Of a DNA stretch of 64,000 bases, positions 47,672 to 58,840 are shown piece after piece. The stretch is from Chrysemys picta bellii (taxonomy: Eukaryota; Chordata; Testudines; Emydidae): assembly GCF_011386835.1 (NCBI RefSeq), contig NC_088792.1, positions 42,274,882 to 42,338,881 on the forward strand, read 5' to 3'. Position 1 is the stretch's first letter; the number at the start of each line of letters is the position of its first letter. Under the pieces are notes generated by a model that saw only the letters and a list, made by a program, of their open reading frames with translations, was not told the DNA's origin and ran no database searches. The translations under genes were made by a program, and so were the position numbers.

Positions 47672-50102
47672 ATCTTGGCAGTTGTCTCTCACAGAGGGAA
47701 GACATAGACTTCCAGATTCAGCACAGAATTCACTGTGCCAGCCTGGCCTTTGGCAGACTGTCTCACCGGGTGTTCAACAATCACAATATGAGAACACACA
47801 CTAGACTTTTAGTTTATAAAGCAGTGGTAATCACAACTCTCCTCTACGGCTGTGAGACTTGTGTGACGTACAGAAAACACCTGAAAAACCTGCAACGCCA
47901 GCACCAGCACTTTCTTCGGAAAAGCCTCAACATAAAGTGGGAGGATTGTCGCACTAATGTCAGTGTCCTCACAGAGGCCAACATCTTTAATGCTGAGGCC
48001 CTGATTATCCAGCACCAGCTGAGGTGGAGCGGGCACTGTGCACATGCTTGATGTACGCTTACCAAAACAATTGCTATACACCCAACTCACCAAAGGAGAA
48101 AGGAAACAAGGAGGCCAAAAGAAACGCATTAAAGACATCCTAAAGATAAACATCAAGAGATGTGGCATCGACACCACTCACTGGGAGACTGTAGTTCAGA
48201 ACAGGGATAACTGGCAAAGACTTGTCAGAGAAGGGAACGTCCATTTTTGAGAAAAATCGCCTTGCCCTGGTCGCAGAAAAATGCCTGAAAAGAAAAGACA
48301 GATAACTGTCATGTAGCAATTGTGGCCCAACTCTGACTTCCAACACCACCTGCAATGTCTGCCAACGAGCCTAGTCACCAAAGGACCCATAAAAATAAAC
48401 ACCTGTGAAAGAGATCATCCTCAACCTCACGGGATTGCCCAACGAATTTGCTATTTATATTTGCACTAACTCAATGAGACCTAGCACAAGTACGTGTACA
48501 CAAGCAGGGGAATTACACCCCTAGTTCATAGTGTAGACAGCCTAAATGTAGTTCACCCAAGTTTCAAAATATTGGCCAAAGCTTATAAAGCTCCAAGCCT
48601 CATCCACAGAGTAAAGCTCCCCTCTGCCATGTAAAAGCCACTTCTTCAGGGTGCAAGAAACTGTTGTGTTTGCTGTTAGAAATCACCTTTGAAATCAGGC
48701 ATTTCCAACACATGCATTCTAGAAAAAAATAAACTGCAGTTTCCAGTGCTTCAGAAATGGCCCCACATCATGTCAATACTGCCCACTGTGATCGTTCTTC
48801 AGACTTCTCATGATGTGAGGGCTTCTGTCGGAGAAACAGAGTTCAGTTGCCTTTTAAAATGCTGCACGTACCACGTCTCGAAAGGAAGTAGTTTCCTTGG
48901 CATGTGGTACAGTAAAACAAAAATGACACTTGGCCAGGGCATTTTCTTGGCTTTTGATGAGGTGTTTTTACATTTTAAAATCATTGAAGAAATCCCTTTT
49001 GGGCAATAATGGAAGACTTTAAAATTAACCTTGAAAACACAGTTTCTATTGAAAATATATACACAGAAAAATCGTGTTTCCATTGTTAGTTATTTAATGT
49101 CCTATTTATCATCCATTAGCATTTTGTAAACTTCAGAGGGGAATTTTGTGCTGCCATAACAAGATGGGACCGTGGATTGGAAATGAAAGGATTTTGCCAA
49201 TGTATCTTTTCTTTTTACTTAAATATAAAGAGCCAGGTTGATTAGATCTTAATGCCACAAGTAACTTTGTCTCTCCATCAAAGCCTATTCCCCTTTTACT
49301 AAGCAGTCAGCCTAACAGGGACCAGTTTTATTCTCAGAAATCTGTGTCATAGCCGGCCACATAAAAACAGCCTTTCTGTTGCTCATAACTCTGGAATGCT
49401 GACTTGATTGTAACAATAAATGGAGCTAACAGGGCAGAAGCAAAAGATAAAAACAGACTAAAACCACCAGCTTTATTGAGATGTCCAGCACCCCAATAAA
49501 AAAGATCATGTTAGCTCTAAATGAAGTGCTCTATTCAGATTACTTTATTTTTTATTTATGTTTTTGCAGCTCAGACATACTGTAGTTCTGCATGAACCAC
49601 ACCCTAGAATTCTTTCCATCCTTTCTCCCCACTTTTGTTTTAGACATTCATGTGGTAACTATTGGTTTTCTCCTCTGTAGCCAAAAGTAACATTTTATTG
49701 CTTTTTGTCATGGAAACACTGTGGCTTGTTTTTGCTGAAACTCTTTTGAAAGTATCTGATTAGTTGAACTGGCACAAAGGAGAAAAGAAAATCCACTCCT
49801 AACTGTAATAAAGCAACAATTACTTGGCTTTGACTAGCCCTTTTGATTTTTGAAATTGTACAGAAGGCAAATGTAAAACAGGCCAATAACATAAAAGAAA
49901 CCAACAGAAATTCATTTTCCACTAACTTTTTCTTCCCTCTACCTTTTTGGTTTGATGTTCTCAACAATAAGTATAACTGTTCAAGATGGACCAAATTCAT
50001 TTCACCTGGGGTTTAGCACCACAGAAATCAGGGGATTTTATGTCAGGGTTGAATTTGGTCCACAGCATGAAGGTGTCCTCAGGAAAGTGGGAATACATTG
50101 AG

Positions 50103-50610
50103 GGCAAGTCTACATTACAGCCATACATCTGTGCAGCTGCGCCACTCTAGCATGTCTGGTGAAGATGTGCTAGGCCAACGGGAGAGCGCTCTCCCATCCG
50201 CATAATTACTCCACCTTGGTGAGTAGCGTAAGCTGTGATGGTGGCAGAATGTCTCCTGCTGACATAGTGCCAGTGTGTACAGCGCGAAATTTGCGTCGCT
50301 CTGTCAGGGCCAGCTCCAGGGTTTTGGCCGCCCCAAGTAGCCAAACCAAAAAAAAAAAAAAAAAAAGCCGTGATCGCGATCTTCGGCGGCAATTTGGCAG
50401 GAGGTCCTTTGCTCTGAGCAGGAGTGAGGGACTGTCCGCCGAATTGCTACCGAACAGCTGGACGTGCCGCCCCTCTCCAAAGAGGCCGCCCCAAGCACCT
50501 GCTTGGTAAACTGGTGCCTGGAGCCGGCCCTGGCTCTGTGCGGGGAGGGCTTTTTCACACCTCTGAGCAATGCAAGTTAGATCGACTTAGGCTGTAGTGT
50601 AGACCTCCCT
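50103..50610. repeat. MITE carrying the hAT insertion 50305-50532
   Basis: The left end aagtctacattacagcc pairs with the right end ggctgtagtgtagacct. The central region is broken by a second element with its own target duplication. Confidence 0.65.
50305..50532. mobile_element. hAT-type MITE, cagggccagctccagg family
   Basis: 228 bp with ends cagggccagctccagg and cctggagccggccctg. gctctgt flanks both sides (50298-50304 and 50533-50539), a 7-bp match where 8 is expected. It contains a run of 19 A (50348-50366). Same family as 35903-36152. Confidence 0.85.
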
Positions 50611-50714
50611 GAGAATATCTTAGAGCCATATGCATTATTTTCATTAGATTTGAATGACTTAGGGGATGGTTTTTATTGCCAAATATTGTTACCAGACAGG
50701 TTTAGATGATTTAT

Positions 50715-50902
50715 AAGCTGCTCAAGCTTCAGCTTCAGCCCTGGGAGTTGGCACTCAGGGCCTCGGGCTTCAGCCCCGTGCAGTGGGGCTTTGGCTTTCT
50801 GCCTTGGGCCCCAGTGAGTCTGATGCTGGCCTTGCTTGACGGACCCCCTGAAATCTGCTTGTGGCCTCCCCAGAGGGCCTCAGACCACTAGTTGAGAACC
50901 AC
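50715..50902 (-). repeat. Fragment of a cagtggttctcaac-type element
   Basis: Ends ctagttgagaaccactg, the terminal repeat of the 24171-24329 family, preceded by GC-rich sequence with several cttcagccc/ggggcttt pairings. The other terminus is missing. Confidence 0.55.
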
Positions 50903-52099
50903 TGATTTAGAATACGCTTGTGGCTACACACTGTGCTAGAACTCTGAGTCAGGGAGCGAGACCACAAGCAAGAGAAAAACGGATCACTTTGTGAACAGAC
51001 TTTGTTCTGATAGTTGCAGGAGTTGTTAGCCCACTCAGACATCCACGTAGTGAGGTTTTACTGCTGAAAGTGAGCTTCGAGCACAGACACATGCTTCTTC
51101 CCAGGTCTGTTGCTGCTTCATTATGAAGCCCACATTTGAACAGCAATTTCATTCATTCTGATTTCTCAAGAATGTCTTTAGCTAATTGGTGACAGAGGAG
51201 CTATTATAGATTCAAGTCATGCTGCTTCTCTCCGGAAGCCAAAAATGTGCTCCCATAAGCAAACATTCAGGCAATTAGGCTTGTGAAATCAGCCACTAAA
51301 AACAAAGACAGAAACCTCTTGATGATCTGTAGAGTCTGTAATATTTAAAAACCTATTTATTTGTTATTCCCTAGAGGGACTGAAGGTGCAGGGTAGGAGG
51401 TGCTGCTTTGTCCTTTCTACTGAATGTTTTCACTGGCAAAAGGCCAAGTTGTTCTCCCCCCCCCCCTCCAAGTCCCTAAGGGCAGGGCTGGGTGGGGCAT
51501 CCCATTGTGATAGTGCCCAATGAAGCAAAATACGTAGAGCGGCCTTGCATTTAGCCTTGGTGTTTAGGGGGTGGGGGCATAGTACAGGATTCTTAAAAAC
51601 TCGACTTGAACTTTGGCCTAGAGCTTAGACAGCACATGAACCATTTCCAAGGCTCAAAATATCAGAGGGAGTTTGTTAAAAGATCATATTTGCTCCCATC
51701 TGCAACTATTTTCAGAAGAGACCAGAAGTGGGAATGATACATGGAAAGTTGGTTCTTGTGGTATTTCCATCCCAAAACCTGAAGGTGAATTCACAGGGCT
51801 TTTCTGAACCTTTTGAAATTCACCAGATTATTAAAATACTGGGACAGATTCAACCTGGGTTTCTACTTGTGTCTGCTAGCAGAATTCTAAGCACAGGGCC
51901 CTGATGGTAGAAAGCCTGCTGGTAAATTGCCACAATTTCTCATCCTCTAATGTAGTGTTAGGGGCCAGAGCAGCTACAGCTTTGGTTGGCACTGGTTGAG
52001 AATGGGCACAGACATTTGTTGAACAACTAGGGAATATTGTTGTAAGCTGCGGGGGTGTGGGCGGCTTACTTAGTGGGTGGAGCAGGACCTTGTCTGGTG

Positions 52100-53350
52100 A
52101 TTGGGGTTTGGGTTGCCATCTGTCCAGTTTTCACCCGGACAGTCTGGGTTTCAGCTTGTGGGTCCAGGTGCCATTTGACAAGGCCCAATGTCCAGTTTTT
52201 TGTTTTTTTTTTCTGATCTGTGGAAACCGCTCGCTGCCAATTTGAATTTAACCCACTGAGGGATGCTTACCAGCAAACGATCGCCACCCTTGTGAGAACG
52301 GGGACAAAGCCCAGCCAATCACAGCCTGATGCCCTGCCTGCCCAACCAATTACAGCCTGCAGCCCTCCCTTCCCCGTCCTCTCCTGACCACCCAACTGGG
52401 GAAAGTTCCAAAAGTTTCTCAGACTGAAGTTTGGCGGGGCATGGGAACTGGGCAGGTGTGGAACAAATGGGTGTGTGTGCTCCCCTCTTCTTCTTCTCTC
52501 TTGGGTGGGTGTGCTGCAAACAGAGAAGCATCACTTCCTTACACACTCCTACTATGTGTGCAAATGGGTGGGACCTTCTTCTCAGGTAAATAAGGGGAGT
52601 CCCTCCCGCAATCTGGGCATCCATGTAAATGTAGGGAGGAATCCTCCCTTCTGTCCCAGCTGTACGTGCAAAAGTGGGAGCGCCCTTCCTCTGCTTCCCA
52701 GAATGGGTGTGCTGATGAAGCAAACCTCCGTGTGTGTGTGTGTGTGTGCGTGTGTGTGTAAAAATAGAGAAGTTCAAATGAGTATCTGTAAATGAAGATC
52801 GCCTTTGTGTGTGCAAATTGTGCTTATTACCCCTAGGATGTGTGGGCAGATATACCTCAGAAGTGGCAACCTTATGGCAGTAGGAGGGAGAGGAGTGAAC
52901 GAAGGGGCAGAGCTTCTGGGGGGGGAAGAGGTGGAGCAGGGGCAGAGCCTCAAGGGGAAGAAGCAAAGCAGGAGCGGGGCCCTGGAAGTCAGGGTACCAG
53001 CCACTAGTTGGGGTGGCAGTTTGGAGTAGCGGCAAATGTAGATTCCGGAGTTTACCAGGCAGGGGGTAAAGCTGAAGTCAGGGTTGAGAAGCCAAGCCAA
53101 AGGTCAGAACCAGAGTCAGGATCAGGAGTAGGGCAGGGAGTCAAAGACTAGATTAGGAGTCAAGGCTGAACTGGAACAAGACTGGAGCAAGGACTTGAAC
53201 CAGGCCAGAGAGGGACTGGAACAAGGACTGGAAGCAGGAGCAGGGCAAGTGAAGCTACGGTCGTGATATGCATTGAACAGCTGCTGCACTGCTTCTGCAA
53301 GACTCAGGTAGCAGGCCGCAGGCTCCTCTGCCCAGTCAGGAAGCACCCAT
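52100..53350. repeat. GC- and purine-rich repeat cluster
   Basis: 52130-52260 has a ccagttttcacccggac/gtctgggtt palindrome. 52730-52759 is a TG microsatellite. 53040-53350 is purine-rich with a loose short-period repeat (ggaacaagactggagcaagg, ggactggaacaaggactgga). Class unknown. Confidence 0.45.
52730..52759 (+). repeat. TG microsatellite
   Basis: About fifteen TG units with one CG interruption. Confidence 0.9.
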
Positions 53351-54848
53351 TTGGAGAAGGGTCATAGTGCCCAGCTGGGCCTGTTGGATTGCCTAGCAAC
53401 CAGGATGAGGGCCTGCTGTGCTTCTGACCACAGTAATCTGGTATATCCTCTCAGCAGCCTCCACCTGTGGTCCCCTATTGAGTGCTGGTGGATTTGGAAG
53501 CTGTCCTACTGTGGTACAGCTCCTGATGGAGGGCAGAGGGCCAAAACAGAGGGTACATTTTTCAAAAGCATGTAAGTGACTTAGGCATCTACATCCAACT
53601 TACTTTCAGTGGGGCTTAAGTACTTAGAAAATTTTACCCAGCATCTGCCCTTCCCGCAGCTGCAAGAAGCCATGCTAATGAAGGGAGGGTGAGTCTGGCC
53701 CACCAATTACAAATAAGCCCAGACCAAACCCCAGATCCAAACTTTGGAGAATTTGAAATCAAGAATCAGAATTACATAGTCCCACTCTATTCCGACTACA
53801 CAATTCAAGAATCACTTGTTAAAGTGTGGCGTGGTGGTGGTGGTAATGGTGGTGCAATTGATGGCCTTCTTGTACGATACTATCTGAGAATCATGACAGA
53901 TGGATTTTGGTGAGATTAACTCTGCTAAATAAGAAGCAATAGCACCCAAATGCCTGTTTTTTGCATTCTGTGGAGATGAGAATTTTTAACAGTACCAGGA
54001 ATACCTTTGTCTCTAAAGAGTTTTAGAAAGACTTCATCTTACTTCCTTGATCAAGGCCCAGTAGCTTTCATTCAGCCAATTAAGTCAATGGAATTACAGA
54101 GTAAGGCACCGTCACCCTGAGCAAAGATGGCCGAATCTGGCCTAAAACTAAGAAGTCAGTCCAAACTCCCCTAATGAAGACAACTAATCAGCATACGCTT
54201 CAGGGAAGAGATACAGGCTGTATCCATCAGAGCAAGAAAAGCACATGTTTATGTCTTCACAAAAACAATGTTCTAATTGTATATAGATATAGTTTGGAGG
54301 GAATGGTGTAGAGGGGAAAGAGGGCTTAAGTTCCAGAAGAAGACTCTTACTTAATGCATGGACCATGTGAAAGTTCATCTAAAATCTTGAACTCGCTCAC
54401 AGAGGGTGGCTCAAGGTTTTAGTGCCTCTGACAGACATCAAATGAACTTTCTGAGGATGGTACATTGGCCATGCAGGAGAAGAGAACCCCATTGTGTGGT
54501 CAATGTGTGAAGAACCCTGTTGATTTGGCCATCACACCTTTATACCCTTTGAACAACTTCTGTTCACATTATAAACACACTGAATATGGGTAGTTCTGAA
54601 ATGTTTTCTTTTTCATGATCAGTTTGAGCATACTGCAGCAGTGAGTTCACTTTTTAAAATTTGGAGTCACGGTCAATAATTTTAGGCCCTTGGGTTTTTT
54701 GAGTTAATTTTAAATGTTTATAATATAATATTTCCTAAATACTGCAAGTATTAAGCAAAGCCATCTGCACAGGTGATTGTTATTTTCTCGGTTATGGTGA
54801 ACTGTCTCTTTAAAAGGCTTTTACCTCCAATTTTTCTTCTATTTCCAG

Positions 54849-55023
54849 ATCTATGGTGGGCCTGATTTTCTGTCTCCGAGGTTGGCCCAACAGTGTGTTT
54901 CAAGACCAGCACAGAACCCCCTACGAGTCTCTAGCACTGGCAATGCCATGGCAATCCGATTCAAGACAAATAGATATAGGAATGGGAGGGGGTTCAATGC
55001 CACTTGGCAAGAAACACCAGGAG
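54849..55023 (+). CDS. CUBN: CUBN exon: second half of CUB9
   Basis: Fifty-eight codons plus one base, starting Ile-Tyr-Gly-Gly-Pro-Asp-Phe in phase 0. It has the fourth cysteine (Gln-Gln-Cys-Val-Ser), Val-Ser-Ser-Thr-Gly, the Ala-Ile-Arg-Phe-Lys-Thr strand, and a closing Gly-Phe-Asn-Ala-Thr-Trp strand with a sequon. The third calcium-ligand position reads Asn (AAT, 54969-54971), not Asp, so CUB9 lacks two of three ligands. It is slightly longer than other second-half exons because of the insertion before Val-Ser-Ser, which my recollection of human CUB9 shares. Acceptor ctatttccag, donor GTGAGT at 55024, phase 1. Confidence 0.94.
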
Positions 55024-56304
55024 GTGAGTTTGTGGGGACCATTGCTGATGAAAACTGAGGAAGTCCAGGAAGAAGTGGGGATGAGTAAACTTGTTTGGCA
55101 TACATTTTTAACCATTTCATATATTGCCGGTTTGAAAGTTTGACTTGAACCAAAACGTTACTGGATTTGCATTTCATTTAGGAGAAACTGTGAAAAGTGG
55201 ATAGGGGAAGAAAGACAAATTCTAATGGGAAAATAAATGCAGTAAATAAGCTGTATATAGAATAAGCACTTGCTGCAGCTTGGTCTTGTGGGGGATTCTT
55301 CTATCCATAGCTAATCTCAAAGGCTCCTGTATAGCTAGAATTTTTTTTTTTTCAAATTCAACAGCCCTTTTGGTTTTAAATTACAAAGTGAAGAAAGATC
55401 TGAGAACTCAAACTAGTTTTGAGAACCTTGCGAACTCCAAAAATATTTGGAGTGATTAGTAAAACCTTAACTCTGTAGGGTTCACCCATCCCTCATGCAA
55501 CTATTTGTTCAAAGCCTCACCAATCAGTGAAACAAGAAGTTTTCAAATGACAGCAGGCAAATTCCATAGGGAACACTGAAATACATGACAACGTTTTTCC
55601 AAACAGTACAGAAAATCTTTTTAAAAGGCCCTACATTCAGAATGCTGAAAAGCATGTTGGATGATTATTTACAGACATATATTTAGATGCTGGTTGCCAG
55701 CACCAATTTTCCAAAAAAATTGTTGGACCTTCTGATTTACCAGAAAGTATTTGGGAACACTGAATTGCAGCTGAATTGCAGGAAATGAAAAAATTAACAA
55801 CAGTTTCAAAATGTCTTTGTTGTTGAACTTAAATCCTATATTTTGCAAAAGTCACTGGCAGCTCTGCTTGTCCCTCTCCATTTGTTTTTCCTCTGTGTAT
55901 TGTGCCCTTTAGACTGCAACATACAAATGAAGGAAACTGGAAAGGGACCAGAGCCCTAAAAAAAGAATCCAAACCATAAAAAAAAGAAATCTCTCCTTTT
56001 TGCGTATTTCCTTTCACAAAGTACATGATTTCTGTATATGGCTTTGCTGCAACTGACAGTTACTTTCAGAAAGGAGGTTCTGGAAGTGACTGGCAATCCA
56101 ATAAGTCATGGGGTTATTGTGCACCTAAGCACTCGACTATTCAGTAATAAACTGATGACTGTTAGCCTGCTATGCCAATCTCTGCATCCCATTGTATGGG
56201 CTCCAGAGCACCCTTCCCCTCACACTGTCATGACAAGCTTAGCTACATTCTGTACCCTTTGAAATGAAAAATGCCTGGCTAATGTGCTCGGCCTCGGTAA
56301 TAAA

Positions 56305-56485
56305 AGTGAAGACCAAAGTTTTCAAACCTGGATACCTAAAATTAGGTACCTAAATCCAGAGATGCTTCGTTAATAGTGTGAAGTCCATGTGGGTGCACAG
56401 GGCCTCTGAAAGTCAGCTCACTTGCAGTATTTAGATGCTGAAATGGATATTTAAGTGCCTAACTTTAGACACCCAAGTTTTAGGT
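56305..56485. repeat. MITE-like repeat
   Basis: The left agttttcaaacctggatacc and right gacacccaagttttagg ends are loosely inverted; the interior has aattaggtacctaaat. Related to 24345-24535. Confidence 0.5.
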
Positions 56486-56792
56486 TTCAGTTCATATATC
56501 TCCCACGTGTCCATCATAGAATGGGCCCTGCAGTTGTTATTCAGATATATCTGCATTCTTCTGTGAAATATAAATTTCCCTTCCCTAGCCTCCTTCATAG
56601 ATTCACATTGTTAGACTTGGCGTACCCCTGGTTCTGTGTGGCATCCCGCTCTGTGTGAATTATTGGAAGAAGAAGAAATCAAAATGCATTCATAAGCACC
56701 CACATAACTACAAGGGGGGTACTGCATCAAAGATGTGCATGGCACCCTCCAGTTCTTTTCTGTGGGCTGGGACCCAGGAGCTAAGCTGACTT

Positions 56793-57125
56793 AGACTCAT
56801 AGACTTTAAGGTCAGAAGGGACCATTATGATCATGTAGTCTGACCTCCTGCATGATGCAGGCCACAAAAGCTGACCCACCCCCTTTCCCTTAACTCAGCT
56901 GTTGAAGTCCCCAAATCCTGTGATTTAAAGACTTCAAGTCGCAGAGAATCCTCCAGCTAGTGACCCCCGCCCCATGCTGCGGAGGAAGGCGAAAAACCTC
57001 CAGGGCCTCTGCCAATCTACCCTGGAGGAAAATTCCTTCCCGACCCCAAATATGGTGATCAGTAGAACCCCGAGCATGCAGGCAAGATTCTCCAGCCAGA
57101 CCCTCACTGACCATTGATACTATTT
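56793..57125 (-). mobile_element. CR1-related 3' fragment, minus orientation
   Basis: Reads agactcatagactttaaggt, cagaagggaccattatgatc, gtctgacctcctgcatgatg and ggaggaaaattccttcccga in the order of a common sauropsid CR1-type end. Confidence 0.65.
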
Positions 57126-57663
57126 ACCAGCGATGGCACGATTGTTTTCCTTCTGAGATTTAAAGAACCATTTTTACAAATGTATTAGTTCTTCGGTATT
57201 GTGTAAACATAATTTATGCAAACAAACTTCAACAGATGGATCACCTGGCGAATACTCACTGCAAGTACTCTTTATTCACAATTCAATATTCAAGCTCTGT
57301 GACTGCCCGCAAAGTTATATAGGATTGTTTCTGTTCCCTGATTGGATAACCGAACTGAGATGAACTACAGTACTGATGCCTCCACCCAAAACAAATTTCC
57401 TTAAATTAATCTTGACTTGGGAGATAAGGGTCTGAGATTTGCTTTCCATGAACGCAGACATGAAGAAAACTGCATCTAAGGCTGTCCATGAGGGCACAAA
57501 CACCATCAAAGTGAAAGTTTATTTAGAAGTCATCAAAATGTTTGGGCGAAATTTGCATCTACGCAGAGAGTCAGTGCAAGGCCTGTGTTCCACTTCATCC
57601 TGTCTAAGGCCATGTCTGCAGTACAGTGGCTGCAGCTATGCCTCTGTAGTGCCAAAGTGTAGA

Positions 57664-58165
57664 CCAGTGGTTCTCAAACTTTTTTTGTGTGTGCAGACCA
57701 CTTGAAAATTGCTGAGTGTCTCGATGGACTACTTAATGATCTTTCCAAATGTTGTTTGTACTGTTAGCTAACTACTGAAAGCGCTTTGGATAAAAGGGCT
57801 ATATTAAAAAAAAAATTACGTTTTTTTGTTCTACAAATAAAAGCACAGAACTCGTATTTTAATATCAGTAATCTTACCTTTCTAATGCAATGGATGTGCC
57901 CTCTATCCCCTGCCGCCGCAGGCCCCGAGCTGGGGCTGGGAAGGAGGGCCGTCTCTCCCCGGCAGCCACAGCTCTGGAGCTGGGGAAAGTCGCCTCTTTC
58001 TCTGGCTGCCGCAGCCCTGCACGTCCCAAATTCCCCCTACCCCCTCTTCTCACCTCACCCTCTCACCCTCTCACCTACCCCCTATTCTCCCCAAGGCCAC
58101 CACCTCACCTTACATGTCCCAAATATCGGGACTGTCCCTATACAATCGGGACATCTGGTCACCCT
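57664..58165 (+). repeat. hAT-type left end with GC-rich body and MITE remnant
   Basis: Begins ccagtggttctcaaac, the terminus seen at 24171, continues through a body with gctgagtgtctcgatggac and a CCCC-rich part, and ends with gggacatctggtcaccct (58141-58165), the right end of the 3561-3688 family. Confidence 0.5.
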
Positions 58166-58269
58166 ATCTATGGAGGAGAGATAAGACTCAAGGTTGTTCT
58201 TATGTTTTCAGAAATGCTTTTCCCACCCCCTACTTAAATTACTCCTAATCCACCTTATGCCATATCCAA

Positions 58270-58545
58270 CCATTCTGATACTGGTGTGGAAAATTATTTA
58301 CAATTGCATTTACAATAGCTAGAATAAATGGCATAAGGAACATCAACCCTCAGCTTCAGCACATAAGCCAACCACTAGCTGCCTGGGTAGGAAGAAATTT
58401 CCCTCATAGGTACAGGTGTTGTATAGTTGTCCATTATGAAAGTTTTACACTTTCCACTTAGCCATCTGGCACTGGTCTGGTTAGAGACAGGATACTGGGC
58501 CAGATGAAGTATTGGTCTGATGCAATTTAGTGATTCCTGAATCCT
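58270..58545 (+). mobile_element. CR1 3' UTR fragment
   Basis: Contains ccatctggcactggtctggt and agagacaggatactgggcca, the CR1 3' UTR signature, diverged. It ends about 110 bp before the CUB10a exon. Confidence 0.6.
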
Positions 58546-58658
58546 TAACAGAAAAATAAGAAACTCAAGATATTTAGATGTTTAGGTGAAAAGTCAGCTA
58601 AATTCCTGCTAAGGATAAATGAGGTTTTTTTGATAGATGTTGATTATACCCTTTCCAG

Positions 58659-58840
58659 GTTGCGGAGGAGTTTTCCAAGCTTCCAGTGGTGAAATCCATT
58701 CTCCAAACTACCCTCAACCTTACAATGACAACACTGATTGTGCTTGGATTATCCAAGTTGACCATGGCCACCGTGTTTTACTGAACTTCACAGATTTTGA
58801 CATTGGACTTCGCCAATCATGTGACTACAACAATGTCGCT
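58659..58840 (+). CDS. CUBN: CUBN exon: first half of CUB10
   Basis: Sixty codons after a split Gly codon. It opens Cys-Gly-Gly-Val-Phe-Gln-Ala, then [12 protein letters not shown] (second cysteine), Leu-Asn-Phe-Thr-Asp with a sequon, Phe-Asp-Ile-Gly, and Cys-Asp-Tyr-Asn-Asn-Val-Ala (third cysteine). The Gly codon at 58805-58807 replaces the calcium-ligand Glu, and Asn stands three residues after the third cysteine where CUB7, CUB8 and CUB9 have Asp. Acceptor ctttccag, donor GTAAGT at 58841, phase 0. The partner exon with the rest of CUB10 does not appear before the end of the window. Confidence 0.94.

Larger units (their letters stand above)
43788..48447 (+). mobile_element. Near-complete EN+RT non-LTR retrotransposon (RTE-like, dead)
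   Basis: One element of about 3.7 kb without its insertions. A 5' UTR-like part runs to about 44374. An AP-endonuclease follows, with Ser-Ala-Tyr-Ala-Pro-Thr, Ser-Gly-Asp-Phe-Asn (near 44820) and Trp-Thr-Asp-His (near 45740). The reverse transcriptase starts near 46430 with motif A Ala-Phe-Ile-Asp-Leu (46827), motif B Lys-Gln-Gly-Cys-Val-Leu-Ala-Pro, and motif C Tyr-Thr-Asn-Asp (47193-47204), where the first catalytic Asp of the expected Asp-Asp pair is lost. It resumes at about 47675 through the C-terminal domain to about 48250. Frameshifts, stops and two insertions (45007-45633, 47402-47671) inactivate it. Likely 9-bp duplication ttgctattt at 43779-43787 and 48448-48456. The RTE-type placement is from remembered motif wording and is tentative. 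Confidence 0.85.
43624..48542. repeat. Palindromic MITE split by the LINE
   Basis: The left piece 43624-43778 begins gagctagtgcaaatataaat; the right piece 48448-48542 contains the mirrored atttatatttgcactaactc. With the LINE and one target copy removed, the right arm becomes a continuous inverted copy of the left arm, including ctctgccactacctgtgcta against gtactggcagtgg. The left outer end is truncated. Confidence 0.7.
40861..54848 (+). other. CUBN: 14-kb CUBN intron within CUB9
   Basis: Recognised content: SINE (minus) 40990-41160, palindromic repeat 41495-41585, hAT element 42387-42723 inside a GC-rich repeat about 41930-43250, nested MITE-LINE-hAT-CR1 stack 43624-48542, nested MITEs 50103-50610, fragment 50715-50902, and GC-rich or purine-rich repeats 52100-53350. 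I see nothing recognisable in 48550-50100, 50910-52090 or 53360-54848. Confidence 0.8.
55024..58658 (+). other. CUBN: CUBN intron between CUB9b and CUB10a
   Basis: 3.6-kb intron with MITE 56305-56485, CR1-like fragment 56793-57125, hAT-type fragment 57664-58165 and CR1 3' end 58270-58545. 55030-56300 shows nothing I recognise. Confidence 0.8.

Noticed and set aside
52319..53035. A 238-residue minus-strand open frame with His/Thr repeats
   Set aside because: It spans a TG microsatellite and repeat cluster; no protein family is visible.
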